This document shows, in pieces, positions 1 to 9,410 of a stretch of 64,000 bases of DNA. This DNA is from Emiliania huxleyi CCMP1516. Its lineage: Eukaryota; Haptophyta; Isochrysidales; Noelaerhabdaceae. The position numbers and the translations under genes are program-made. The stretch spans positions 529,690 to 593,689 of the forward strand of contig NW_005198751.1 in NCBI RefSeq assembly GCF_000372725.1. The letters are read 5' to 3'. Position 1 is the first letter of the stretch, and each line of letters starts with the position of its first letter. The notes beneath the pieces were generated by a model. It had not been told where the DNA came from, did not search any database, and saw only the letters and a program-made list of their open reading frames with translations.

Positions 1-3000
1 CGCCTCGTTCCGCTCCGCCTGCGTCGTGTCGCCGTGGATGAGAGGGAGTCGAGGTCTAGCCGAGGTCCAACCAGGTCTAGCGGAGGTCTAGCCGAGGTCT
101 GGCCGAGGGCTGGCCGAGAAGGTGGCCTGCGTCTTATCGCCGTGGATCGCGTCGACGCGCGCGCGGCACAGCTCGCTCAGCCGGCGGGCGAGCGCCTCGG
201 ACCCCGCCTTTGTGGCGAGGGGAGGGGGAGGATTCCTGTCAATGATAATTATTGTGGAGAGGGGAGGGAGAGCCTTTGTGGAGAGGGGAGGGAGAGGAGT
301 GGCTTGCGGGGAGTGTCGAGGGGTGAGGGAGGGTGGGGGGGCCGCCTTGGTCGACGTGAAGACGAGGACCGAGCCGAGGCCGGTGAGGTGGCCGAGCCTA
401 TATGGGGGAGGTATGGGGGAGGTATGGGGGAGATAGGGGGAGCAGCGGCCGGTGAGGGTGCCGAGCCGAGTCGAGAGCCAACCCCACTTGGCACCCTCCG
501 AAGGGAGCACCTGGGGGAGGGGGAGGGGGAGGGGGAGGGGGAGGGGGAGGGGGGGAGGGGAGGGGCTCTCTCTCCCGGTGGCCTCCTCAACGGGTAAGCA
601 GCCGCGCGCTGCAGAACGGCGGACGAGGCGAGTGCGGCGCCTCGACGATCTGCGAGACGTCTGCCGCGGCGTCGCCCGCCTCTCCGATGGTCAGCCGGAC
701 GGGCTCGTGGAGGGCGTCGCGCGCGAGCGCCTCGAGGGCGGGGCGGAGGGTTGACTAGTATGTTAATGAGTACTCATTCGTGTAATTATTACTAATTAAG
801 ATACCTCGAGGGCGGGGCGGAAGGTTGCGGAGAAGAGCAGCGTCTGCCGGTCGGGCCGCACCTGGCCGAGCAGGCTGGTTAGAATGGATCATGTAGTTAT
901 AATAGAACAGCTCATGAATGGTGACGCACCTGCCCGAGCAGGCTGCGCAGCTGCGGCTCGAACCCCATCGAGAAGAGACGGTCCGCCTGGACTCGTACCA
1001 ACTAGTGTGGACTCGTAGTGTGGACTCGTAGCCCCACTCAGACCCGTCGAGGAGAGGTGCGGGCTGTGCCTCGTCCACCACCACAAAGGTCGCCCGCCTG
1101 CAGCAGACCGGCCGCCGCGTCACAACACGCGCCCTCCCCCTCCCTCCCTCATTCTCTCGCTCCCTCTCTCGCTCCCTCCCCCTCCCTCTCTCCCTCCCTC
1201 TCTCTCTCCCGCTCTCTCTCTCTCTCTCTCACCCGAGCGTGAGCCCGCCCTTGGCCTTGCACATCTCGAGCAGCCGGCCCGGCGTCCCAACCACAACCTC
1301 GGCACCACCCTTCAGCTCCTTGAACTGCTCGAACCTAGGGAAGGGTCCGAGACAGTTCCGAGAAGGTTCCTAACCCTTCAGTTCCTTGAACTGCTCGAAC
1401 CTAGGGAAGGGTCCGAGACAGTTCCGAGAAGGTTCCTAACCCTTCAGTTCCTTGAACTGCTCGAACCTAGGGAAGGGTCCGAGACAGTTCCGAGAAGGTT
1501 CCTAACCCTTCAGTTCCTTGAACTGCTCGAACCTAGGGAAGGGTCCGAGACAGTTCCGAGAAGGTTCCTAACCCTTCAGTTCCTTGAACTGCTCGAACCT
1601 AGGGAAGGGTCCGAGACAGTTCCGAGAAGGTTCCTAACCCTTCAGTTCCTTGAACTGCTCGAACCTAGGGAAGGGTCCGAGACAGTTCCGAGAAGGTTCC
1701 TAAGCCTTCAGCTCCTTGAACTGCTCGCACTTGGAGACGCCGCCGAAGAGACCCGCGCACCGCACGCCGACCCCCTTGCCCAGCTTGCGCACCTGCCGCA
1801 CGATCTGCTCGGCCAGCTCGTGCGTCGGCGCGACGACGAGGACGATCGGCCCCTCCCCCTTGGCAAGGTGCGGCTGGTGCGCCACGTGCGTCAGGAGGGG
1901 GAGGGCGTACGCCGCCGTCTTGCCGGAGCCCGTCGCGGCGATGCCTGCTCTCGGCTCCTCTTGATCAGTCATAAGTGACTACTTACTTGATAGCGGCCAT
2001 CCCGACTCGCGGCTCATCTCGGGTAGACTCGGGGATCGCGCCGCCGTCTCGCCGCCGTCTCGCCGCCGCACGTCGCGGCGATACCGATCGTGTCGCGGCC
2101 GGGGAGCGCAAATCTCAGCGGATCTCGGGAGATCTCGGCGAGTCTCGGCAAGTCTCGACCGATCATGTCGCGGCCGGAGAGGGCGACCGGCAGGGCGACG
2201 CACTGGATCGGGGTCGGCGCCTCGTAGCCGGCCTAGGGAAGGTTCCGAGAAGGTTCCGAGAAGGTTCCCAAGCCTACGGGGTCGGCGCCCTCGTAAGCCA
2301 GCCTTGCGGACGGCGCTCGCCAGCTCGGGCAGCAAGCCTGCCTCGTCGAAGCGGCGGAGCGGGCGCGGCACCTGGCAGGAGAGAGCGGCCGCGCGGCGGT
2401 GTGAGGCGGCAGCGGCGGTGAGGCGGCAGCGGCGGTGAGGCGGCAGCGGCGGTGAGGCGGCAGCGGCGGTGAGAGGCGGCAGCGGCGGTGAGAGAGGGCA
2501 AGTGCGGCATTGCGTGCGGCGGACGTTGTGGCGATGGGTGTTGGATACAAGTAATCGCGCGCGCCTCGAAACCACGGCATGTGACGCCGAGCCGGCGGCG
2601 GACGTCGCCGAGCTGCGCGTCGCTCATCGCCGTGACGGCTCGCGCCTCGGAGTAGAAGCACCTGGGCAGGGGAGGGGAGGGGAGGGGAGGGGAGTGGGAG
2701 TGGGAGGGGGAGGGGAGGGGAGGGGAGTGGGAGTGGGAGGGGAGGGGAGGGGGAGGCGGGTCCGGGCTGCGGTGGTGCGGGCTGCGCACTTTTCGAAGGG
2801 CGGGTAGTCGACGGCGGAGTGGTCGACAGGAGGGAGAAGCTCGAGCTGCTTCCCCCTCTGGTCCTTGAGCTGCCTGCGCGGCCCGGCGCCTGCCCCGCCG
2901 CCCTCCGCCCCCTCCCCCTCCTCCTCCGACCCTCCCTCCCCGAAGGCCTCCATGAAGGACGCCACAGGCTCCTCCGCCTCGTCACACTGCTTTGGCACCG

Positions 3001-3460
3001 AGGCGCGAGGCGCTGCGGCGGGCGCCGCGGCGAGCCGACGGGCGTTTCCCGCCATGAAGGCGTCCAGAGGATCCTCCTCCTCCTCCTCCTCCTCCTGCTG
3101 CTGCTGCTGCGGCGGCGGCGGCGGCTGCTGCTGCCGCTGCGCGGCGGCCGGTGCCGAGCCAGCACCGCCGCCGAGCTGACGCATGTACGCGTCGAGCGGG
3201 TCGTCGTCGTCCACTGCGCCTGCACGGGCCGCCTTGGCGGGTGGCTCGTCCTCCTCGTCGAAGTACTTCTCGTCATCCTCATCCGAATTGTCTCCTCCTC
3301 TGCCCGAGCGCTTGCGACTACCGCGCGCGGCTGGTGGATGCCAGGTGTAAGCTTCACCTTTGGAGGCGGTGTCAGTGGACTCGCCGCGCACAAAGCTGCT
3401 GCCACCGAAACCGGAGCCGAGGCCGGCGCGCGACGAGCTGCCGAGGCCAGCGCGCCGCAT
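1..3460 (-). CDS. DDX42-type DEAD-box ATP-dependent RNA helicase (3' end beyond window)
   Basis: ATP-driven RNA unwinding, probably in U2 snRNP/spliceosome work, where DDX42 acts in other eukaryotes. Start chosen at 3460 (MRRAGLGSSS); the first exon carries acidic KYFDEEDE, DPLDAYM and DPLDAFM segments and the DDX42-like LPPVDHSAVDYPPFEK. Later exons, read right to left, give CFYSEARAVTAMSDAQL (about 2665-2590), RPLRRFDEAGLLPELA (2380-2310), the Q-motif piece AGYEAPTPIQC (about 2232-2200), motif I ATGSGKT and PTHELAEQI (1944-1706), GTPGRLLE (about 1285-1262), DEAD as VVVDE|AD with RLFSMGFEPQ, SATF (about 830), VLVFTSTK (about 360) and IHGDKTQ|AER at the left edge. At least eleven introns; many have GC donors, and at least seven have borders duplicated from coding sequence. 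Fold, motif order and length agree with DDX42; DDX46 is the alternative. C-terminal motifs V and VI lie outside the window. Confidence 0.87.
1310..1705 (-). repeat. Intron made of six 66-bp tandem units, each with a copy of the exon end
   Basis: Units begin at 1311, 1377, 1443, 1509, 1575 and 1641, and the upstream exon end itself is a seventh copy of the coding part at 1707. Each unit holds the coding tail for EQFKELK followed by an intron-like core rich in CCTTCTCGGA and CCCTTCCCTAG. Splicing from the GC donor at 1705 to the acceptor at 1310 removes exactly 6 x 66 = 396 nt and leaves KELK|GGAEVVVGTPGR. Confidence 0.9.
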
Positions 3461-4469
3461 CGGCGCGGCAAAATTACAGAATGCACTGCTCCGTGCCGCT
3501 CGCTCGCCGCTGCGCGGGACATGGGCGCCGATGCGGCTCGCGCTCTCTCGGCCTGCCTCCGCCTCGCGGCTCGCTGAGCACGCCGTGGGTCCGCCTGCCT
3601 GGTGCAGCGCTGCCCGCTCGTTGCGCTGCACAAAGCTGCGAGAAGCAGGGGGCCCTCCTGAGCTGGAGCATTGTGCAGCGCGGCTGCGAGAGCTCGACGG
3701 CGCCTGTGCTGTGGTGTGAGAGCCTGATGGGTGGCAACCTCCTGCTGCATCGACATGCGCAGTAGACTGCTCTCCGGTCCGGTGCCGAGGCATGCGGGTT
3801 GGCGAATGGCGCCAGCTTCTCAACGCTGTCCTCGGCGTCGTGCAACATGTCGCAATACTTCTGCGGCGATGAATGGCGCGCGGCGCGCCGGGTGCGTCGT
3901 GCCGCGCGTGGAGTGGGACATTTTAGCGACCGGGTAAGCTGAAACATGAAACGTGGGAGACTGGGTAAACTGGTTTCACGGAATCGGAAATCGCGCTAAG
4001 CAGGAAAATATCGTTGGCCGGGTAATCTGCGAGGCGAATCTCAAAAATTCCAAAATCGAAAATGTTGTTGTTTGTTAAAATGTGTGCACGTGGGTACCCC
4101 GATTTTGTTTTCTTTTTGTCAAGTGTGCCCAGAAATAACAAACCAGGTGCAGGTCTCGAGGCCCGACGCTAAATATCAAGCTCGACGTCGGCACCGCCCG
4201 TGCAAAATGCGCCTGCGGGCGCGGGGTCGGACCCTCCCAGATCACAGAGATCACGCACACCGGACACCCTCCTAGCAGACACGGGGCGGCAACCCCATCC
4301 GAAGCGACCCTCGTCGCGGTCGGACGGTGGGGGAATTCGCATGGGCTGATATGCTCGCTCGACAAAATGCCGCGCAGCAGCCCGATATCGCACGCCGAGG
4401 CCTCACGCCGTGACCCGCGACGCACTCGCGCGCCTCTCCTTGCCACTGAGCCCGCTCGCCGCCGCCGCC
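3461..4469. other. Intergenic region upstream of the helicase
   Basis: No gene recognised. 3461-3900 is G+C-rich and probably holds the helicase promoter; 3930-4110 is clearly more A+T-rich than its surroundings. Open frames here on both strands look like chance frames in G+C-rich DNA. Confidence 0.5.
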
Positions 4470-4871
4470 CTACGCCGCCTCCGCCCCCTCGGACCCATCC
4501 CCCATCGCCTCCTCGTCCATTTGGTGCTCCGCCTCCTCCTCGCCCGCTTGTCGGAGCGACTCGTCCGCGGTCATGATTTCTTCAAACGAGACCTGGCCGT
4601 CCTGGTCGAGGTCGTACGTCTCGAAAAACTCCTCAATCTCCTCCTCCTCGGGCGCGTCCGCCATTTGCTGCACCTCCTCGCGCGTGATGAAGCCGTCGGC
4701 CGGGTTGACGTCGATCGCGGCAAACTCCTCCCGCGCATCCTCAATCTCCTCCTCGCTGTGCGGCGGCACGTCGTCGGGATCCTCCTCCTCGTCGACGGTG
4801 GGCGCGCACGCTATCGGCGACGCGAGGGCCGCCAGCAGAGCTATTAAGAGGAGCTTGCGGAGGGACAACAT
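4470..4871 (-). CDS. Small secreted or ER-lumenal EF-hand calcium-binding protein
   Basis: Predicted 133-residue single-exon protein. Residues 1-24 (MLSLRKLLLIALLAALASPI and on) form a clear signal peptide ending near ACA|P. A very acidic segment follows (residues 26-50). Two EF-hand loops can be seen: a degenerate one, DVNPADGFITREE (about residues 54-66), and a canonical one, DLDQDGQVSFEE (about 88-99), with acidic residues at positions 1, 3, 5 and 12. The acidic C-terminus has no KDEL-type retention signal, so secretion or a vesicular lumen is likely. Calcium buffering or sensing is inferred; a link to calcification would be speculation. No intron is needed, and the ATG at 4871 directly opens the signal peptide. 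Confidence 0.8.
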   Translation of the reverse strand: MLSLRKLLLIALLAALASPIACAPTVDEEEDPDDVPPHSEEEIEDAREEFAAIDVNPADGFITREEVQQMADAPEEEEIEEFFETYDLDQDGQVSFEEIMTADESLRQAGEEEAEHQMDEEAMGDGSEGAEAA

Positions 4872-5081
4872 GGTCCAGCCGAGAGAGGGAAGGGGACCTG
4901 TTCAGAGGGCGCGTCAGAGAGCGCGTCAGCCCTCGCACGTTCTTTTCTATGCAGATTTTCTTCTTTTTAGGTAAGCGGTTAGTGGTAATGAATTTGGAGT
5001 GGTCATGCCACATGCGGGGTCGATTGAGTCCTTGCTTTCCTCTCCGCCCTCCACCCTCCAGAGAACCCTACGGCCTCACCT

Positions 5082-5120
5082 CGCCACGGTGATGCCCTGA
5101 AAAGATCGTGCGGTCGTCAA
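5082..5120 (-). repeat. 39-bp fragment shared with the kelch gene 3' end
   Basis: Identical to 10865-10903, where it encodes the end of the last kelch repeat (TTARSFQGITVA). Only this short stretch is shared, so it looks like a gene fragment moved with a repeat element. Confidence 0.75.
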
Positions 5121-5245
5121 GCTGCAGAACATGTGCATGCCAGCGCCTATGACGCTCAAGGAGTGAGGCGCGGAGCGCCGCGCGCGGAGCGCGCCCCCAA
5201 GAAAATTTTGAGGGTTGTGGAGGGCTAGATTCGATTTCTATGTTT

Positions 5246-5327
5246 AACACACCAGTGAGGGAGGGCGAGACGATCGAGGGGTCCCGTACCATGCGGAATC
5301 GACCCTATCCAGTGCTCAAGTGCTCAA
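5246..5327 (+). repeat. Third copy of the inverted-repeat arm found at 51-52 kb
   Basis: Runs from AACACACCAGTGAGGG to CCAGTGCTCAAGTGCTCAA and matches the right arm at 52302-52436 with few differences. It has no partner arm nearby, so it is a solo end or a fragment. Confidence 0.75.
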
Positions 5328-6342
5328 GAGTTTGACTCTCGGCCCACCCACAGGCCCAATTTCAAGTGGCGGCGCCGCTCCGCACCTACCCAGCGGCGCG
5401 CTCCGCGCGTGCTCTGCGGCAGTGCTACTGCATCTTCCGCTGGGTCATCCCGGAGTCACCCCCCGCCCACCCCCACGGCCTGCGGAGCGCGTCGCGCGTT
5501 TCTTTTTCTTGAAATTATTTTTTCGCTCTTGTGACCGCAACTTGATTGAGCCGCGCGCCCGACCCGATCCCCAACTCAAAGAAAGAAAGAAAAACAGACA
5601 ACCCAAGGGAGGGATGGGAAAGAAAGAAAGAAAGAAAACGGGAAACCCAAGGGAGGGATGGGAGGACGGCACGCCGCCACCACACAGGGATTTTAAGGAG
5701 GGATGGGAGGACGGCACGCCGCCACCACCCGGGGATTTTATTTGGAGCATGTGGTGGTGATCAGAGTGGTCTGACCGTGTGGAATGGTCCTGGTCTCGGC
5801 CCTCTGTAGTCTCGTGAGGCGTCCCTCTTCCCTCTTCTGCAGAGGGATGGTCATCTGAACCCGAAGATCGGTGCCCAGCAAGTGTGAGTGGTGAGCCGCG
5901 TGCACGGCTCTGCGGTATTGCTGACCGCAGGTGAGGCTGTAAAGCCATCCTCAGTCCGAGGCTGACATATATGTAGAAGGTATTCAGAGTACGAAGGTGT
6001 GGTGTCACACCGGTGGAAGAATGGCCCCAGTTGCACCGAGTTGTGGTGTCACAACAGTAGAGAGGTCGACTGTCTCGCGGCGCGGCGGCCCCACGAAAGC
6101 AGTCGGGAGACTATTACGTGCCAATATTTGGGCGCCTATTCGGCGCCCGACGGAGGTGCCAATATTAGGGATCTAGGTGGCGAGACGTGCCACTGCACAG
6201 GGTGTGGGAATATAGGGATATAGGTAGACTATTCATCACTGTGGGGGGGAGAGAGAGTGATAATAGGGGTGTTGAGGTGGGGCTGGTGGAGGTGATTCTC
6301 CGGGTCAGTCTGGAGGTCATTCTCCACCACCTCCTGCGACAG

Positions 6343-6449
6343 AGCACTTGGAGTGCAGTTATTAACCTCACTCACATCCAGGGCCGGGGAGCTAAGAAGC
6401 GCACCCAGCGAGCCGGATGATCGGTATCGGGTTACGGGCTAGAGAGCCC
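6343..6449 (+). repeat. Dispersed repeat, inverted copy at 60553-60657
   Basis: Both copies share GAGCACTTGGAGTGCAGT, CATCCAGGGCCGGGGAGC and GGCTAGAGAGCCC blocks in the same order with a handful of differences. No coding capacity is visible. Function unknown. Confidence 0.7.
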
Positions 6450-6643
6450 TAGCCCCGGGGGTGCGCGTTCGCAGGGAAAGGGCCTTAAAGTAAACACGGG
6501 TCTCCGAGGGTTAGTCCGCGCTCCAGGTTTCCCCTAGCAGCGGAGCGCCCCCTCTACTCGGAGCTAATAAACACCAGACACGCACACGACGTACATCCCC
6601 AACTCAGACAGCCGCACGGAGCTTTGTCGGTCTTTTTCTCGCG

Positions 6644-7183
6644 ATGTCCACCCCGCCGGCGCCGCTCGCGCCGCTCGCGCCGCACCACCGACGGTTACCC
6701 CAGCTGCTGCCCAAGCAGGTCGAGGCCTTGGCTGGGCAGCGCGTCATCGCTGTCTCGGCGGGGAACGTCCACAGTCTCGCCCTCACCGCCGACGGTGCCG
6801 TCTGGAGTTGGGGCAATGGAGAGGAAGGCCAGCTGGGCCACGGCGACGAGGAAGGCCAGCTGCTGCCCAAGAAGGTCGAGGCCTTGGCTGGGCGGCGCGT
6901 CGTTGCTGTGTCGGCTGGAGGCTACCACAGCCTCGCCCTCACCGCCGACGGCGCTGTCTGGAGCTGGGGCGATGGAGGGCACGGCATGTTGGGCCACGGC
7001 GACGAGGAGGACCAGCTGCTGCCCAAGCAGGTCGAGGCCTTGGCCCGGCAGCGCGTAATCGCTGTGCTGGCGGGAGAAGACCACAACCTCACCCTCACCG
7101 CCGGTGCCGTCTTTACCTGGGGCAAAGGCGAGCGCGGGCCGGCTGCTGCCCAAGAAGATCGAGCGTGGGCGCCGGGGCAGTGA
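6644..7183 (+). CDS. RCC1-repeat protein (short paralogue without F-box)
   Basis: 179 residues. After a short N-terminus (MSTPPAPLAPLAPHHRR) come RCC1-type repeats: three copies of LLPK(K/Q)VEALA(G/R)(Q/R)RV(I/V)AV followed by HSLALTADGAVWSWG-type blocks, the last ending in VFTWGKGE. RCC1 propellers have seven blades; this has about three, so it either joins with other subunits or is a remnant. Its start is homologous to that of the F-box/RCC1 gene at 7944 (both begin ATGTCC and then CCGCC), so the F-box part appears to have been deleted from this copy. Near the C-terminus the frame departs from the repeat (GPAAAQEDRAWAPGQ against LPKKIEAWAPGR in the paralogue), showing a small deletion and frame slip. 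Confidence 0.65.
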   Translation: MSTPPAPLAPLAPHHRRLPQLLPKQVEALAGQRVIAVSAGNVHSLALTADGAVWSWGNGEEGQLGHGDEEGQLLPKKVEALAGRRVVAVSAGGYHSLALTADGAVWSWGDGGHGMLGHGDEEDQLLPKQVEALARQRVIAVLAGEDHNLTLTAGAVFTWGKGERGPAAAQEDRAWAPGQ

Positions 7184-7360
7184 GCATGTGGGTGCGAGGG
7201 GCGCGTCCTGGCCATCGCAATGTGGGTGCAGTCACGGGACCAGTGGGCCAACCCTCCGGCCGCACCTGAAGCACCGGCGTTGTGGGGCCCGGCAGGCGAG
7301 GCCGTGGCGGGAGTCGAGACGTGCGTCTGCGAGACAGACGTCTTCGCCATCTTGGGGACT

Positions 7361-7565
7361 GGAGCGGCCGCACACTGCTCGGTACCCCCCCTGCACATCT
7401 AAAGTCATGGCCGACCCCCCCAGCAGCAGCGTTCTGCTGCTGGGGGGGTCGGGACCCCCCCCCCAGCAGCAGCGCTCTGCTGCTGGGGGGGTCGGGACCC
7501 CCCCCCTAGCAGCAGGGATGACTTTAGATGTGCAGGGGGGGTACCGAGCAATGTGCGGCCGCTCC
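7361..7565. mobile_element. MITE-like element with 48-bp terminal inverted repeats and internal hairpins
   Basis: Left end 7361-7408 and right end 7518-7565 are inverted copies with one mismatch; both start GGAGCGGCCGC. The interior is a set of C-run/AGCAGCAG palindromes that can fold into two strong hairpins. No ORF and no clear target-site duplication. A second, left-truncated copy lies at 56648-56810. Confidence 0.8.
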
Positions 7566-7943
7566 TGCCGAGAGCATCTCGGATTCGAGTCGGCGCTCCG
7601 GTGACTCGGCGACGAGTGCCAACGACTCCTGTTGCTGCATGGCTGCGTCACGGTACATCTGACTGAGCGCGATTGGGCCGGGACCTTGCGACTGAGGCGG
7701 GATCGCCACGCCGTCGGTCTCGCCCAGGAGAGCGTCAAGCCACACGGGATCGGGGGTTGCTCATAGTTTCGTCGGAATTTAGGCGGCGTCCGCGGTGGAT
7801 AGCTTAGTAGCGACTTGTGGTACTTGACGAGGCCCTACTTGATTAAGCCGCGCGCCCGATCGCCCCCAACTCAAGACCAGGGGCAGCAGGCTCACCGAGC
7901 AGGCGCCGTCTTCTTCTCCGCGCTGGGAGTTTGGGGTGTGTCG
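7566..7943. other. Spacer between MITE and F-box/RCC1 gene
   Basis: No gene recognised. It presumably holds the promoter and 5' leader of the gene starting at 7944. Confidence 0.4.
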
Positions 7944-9410
7944 ATGTCCATTACCCCGCCGCGCCGCTCGCGCCGCCTCGCCGCCCCCGCCTCCACCGCC
8001 GCTCCCTCGCCGAGCAAGCCGCCGCCCGCCCGCCTCCTCGACCTTCCCACGGAGCTCCTCGAGCGCGCCCTCTCTCGCTGCGAAAGCCCCGTCGACATCG
8101 CTCGCGTTGCGGCCGTCTCGCTGCTCTTCCACGCCTCGCTCGCGGTGGAGGCCATCCGCTTGTGGGCGCAAGAGCGCGGCTACGTGCTTCCGGCGCAGCC
8201 AGAGGGCGAGGGCTGCGCCGTGCGGTGGCTGTGCTTCGCTGCGCTGCTGTGCGAGTCCAACCCGCCGGCGAGGGCGGCGGGAGGCGATCGGCACAGCATC
8301 TTCATCGACGGCGAGGGGCGGCTCTCGTCGTGCGGGTCAGCGGCAACGGAGGGCGAGGAGGAGGAGGACGACGAGGAGGAGGAGTTTCCAGGCCTTCTCG
8401 GCCACGGCGAGGGCGTGGCGCGGCTCAACACACCGACCCGCCTCCCGTCGGCGCTGGGCGGCGAGCGCGCCGTGAGCGTGTCGGTTGGAGCCGGGCACAG
8501 CCTCGCCCTAACCGTCGGCGGCGCCGCCTGGAGCTGGGGCTTTGGTGGATGGAGTGGCCGGTTGGGCCACGGCGGCCAGCAGCCCCAGTGGCAGCCGAAG
8601 AAGATCGAGGCCTTTGCGGGGCGGCGCGTTGTTGCTGTGTCGGCTGGAGAGAGCCACAGCCTCGCCATCACCGCCGACGGCGCGCTCTGGAGCTGGGGCA
8701 ATGACTACCCTGGCCAGCTAGGCCACGGCGACCAGCAGGACCAGTGGCTGCCCAAGAAGATTGAGGCGTTGGCTGACCAGCGCGTCGTCGCTGTCTCGGC
8801 TGGAGGCATGCACAGCCTCGCCCTCACCGCCGACGGAGCTGTGTGGAGCTGGGGCGAAGGAAACTTTGGCCAGCTGGGCCACGGCGACCCGCAGGAGCAG
8901 CTGCTGCCCAAGCAGGTCGAGGCCTTGGCTGGGCAGCGCGTCATCGCTGTCTCGGCTGGATATCGCCACAGCCTCGCCATCACCGCCGACAACGCTGTCT
9001 GGAGCTGGGGCGCAGGATTCTTTGGCCAGCCGGGCCACGGCGGCCAGCAGCGCGAGCTGCTGCCCAAGAAGGTTGAGGCCTTGGCGGGGCGGCGCGTCGT
9101 CGCTGTCTCGGCAGCGTACAGCCACAGCCTCGCCCTCACCGCCGACGGAGCCGTCTGGAGCTGGGGCTCGGGAAGCTTAGGCCGGCTGGGCCACGGCGAC
9201 GACGAGGAGCAGCTGCTGCCCAAGCAGGTCGAGGCCTTGGCTGGGCAGCGCGCCGTCGCTGTGTCCGCGGGACGCGATCACAGCATCGCCCTCACCGCCG
9301 GTGCCGTCTTTACTTGGGGCAAAGGCAAGCGCGGCTGCCTTGGCCACGGAGAGGACCGGTCGAACCAGGTGCTGCCCAAGAAGATCGAGGCGTGGGCGCC
9401 GGGGCGGTGA
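7944..9410 (+). CDS. F-box and RCC1-repeat protein
   Basis: Predicted 488 residues from the ATG at 7944 (MSITPPRRSRR), preferred over the in-frame ATG at 7815 because the neighbouring paralogue starts with the same bases. An F-box-like segment, LDLPTELLERALSRCES with VAAVSLLFHA, lies at about residues 35-70, so the protein may recruit substrates to an SCF ubiquitin ligase. An acidic linker (EEEEDDEEEE) follows at about 145-155. From about residue 160 to the end there are six or seven RCC1 blades with the signature HSLALTADGAVWSWG and GQLGHG, ending in the complete LPKKIEAWAPGR. Adjacent blades are almost identical at the DNA level, which suggests recent blade duplication or gene conversion. 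No intron needed. Confidence 0.78.
   Translation: MSITPPRRSRRLAAPASTAAPSPSKPPPARLLDLPTELLERALSRCESPVDIARVAAVSLLFHASLAVEAIRLWAQERGYVLPAQPEGEGCAVRWLCFAALLCESNPPARAAGGDRHSIFIDGEGRLSSCGSAATEGEEEEDDEEEEFPGLLGHGEGVARLNTPTRLPSALGGERAVSVSVGAGHSLALTVGGAAWSWGFGGWSGRLGHGGQQPQWQPKKIEAFAGRRVVAVSAGESHSLAITADGALWSWGNDYPGQLGHGDQQDQWLPKKIEALADQRVVAVSAGGMHSLALTADGAVWSWGEGNFGQLGHGDPQEQLLPKQVEALAGQRVIAVSAGYRHSLAITADNAVWSWGAGFFGQPGHGGQQRELLPKKVEALAGRRVVAVSAAYSHSLALTADGAVWSWGSGSLGRLGHGDDEEQLLPKQVEALAGQRAVAVSAGRDHSIALTAGAVFTWGKGKRGCLGHGEDRSNQVLPKKIEAWAPGR

Larger units (their letters stand above)
4872..6643. other. Intergenic region with fragments of several dispersed repeats
   Basis: No gene recognised over about 1.8 kb. 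It holds a 39-bp piece identical to the 3' end of the kelch gene (5082-5120), a third copy of the inverted-repeat arm (5246-5327), GGGAGGGATGGGAGGACGGC-type repeats with GAAA runs (5575-5745) whose relatives lie inverted at about 24395-24460 and 24595-24660, and a repeat at 6343-6449 shared in inverted orientation with 60553-60657. Confidence 0.6.

Noticed and set aside
1311-1710. Regular 66-bp repeats resembling a CRISPR array
   Set aside because: Repeats are contiguous without unique spacers, carry helicase coding sequence and lie inside a eukaryotic intron.
2233-3756. 507-codon minus-strand frame over the helicase N-terminus
   Set aside because: Runs through introns out of frame with the conserved helicase exons and is Arg-rich low complexity.
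7428-7515. Rho-independent terminator-like hairpins
   Set aside because: Hairpins with C/G runs belong to a MITE in a eukaryotic genome; bacterial terminators are not expected.
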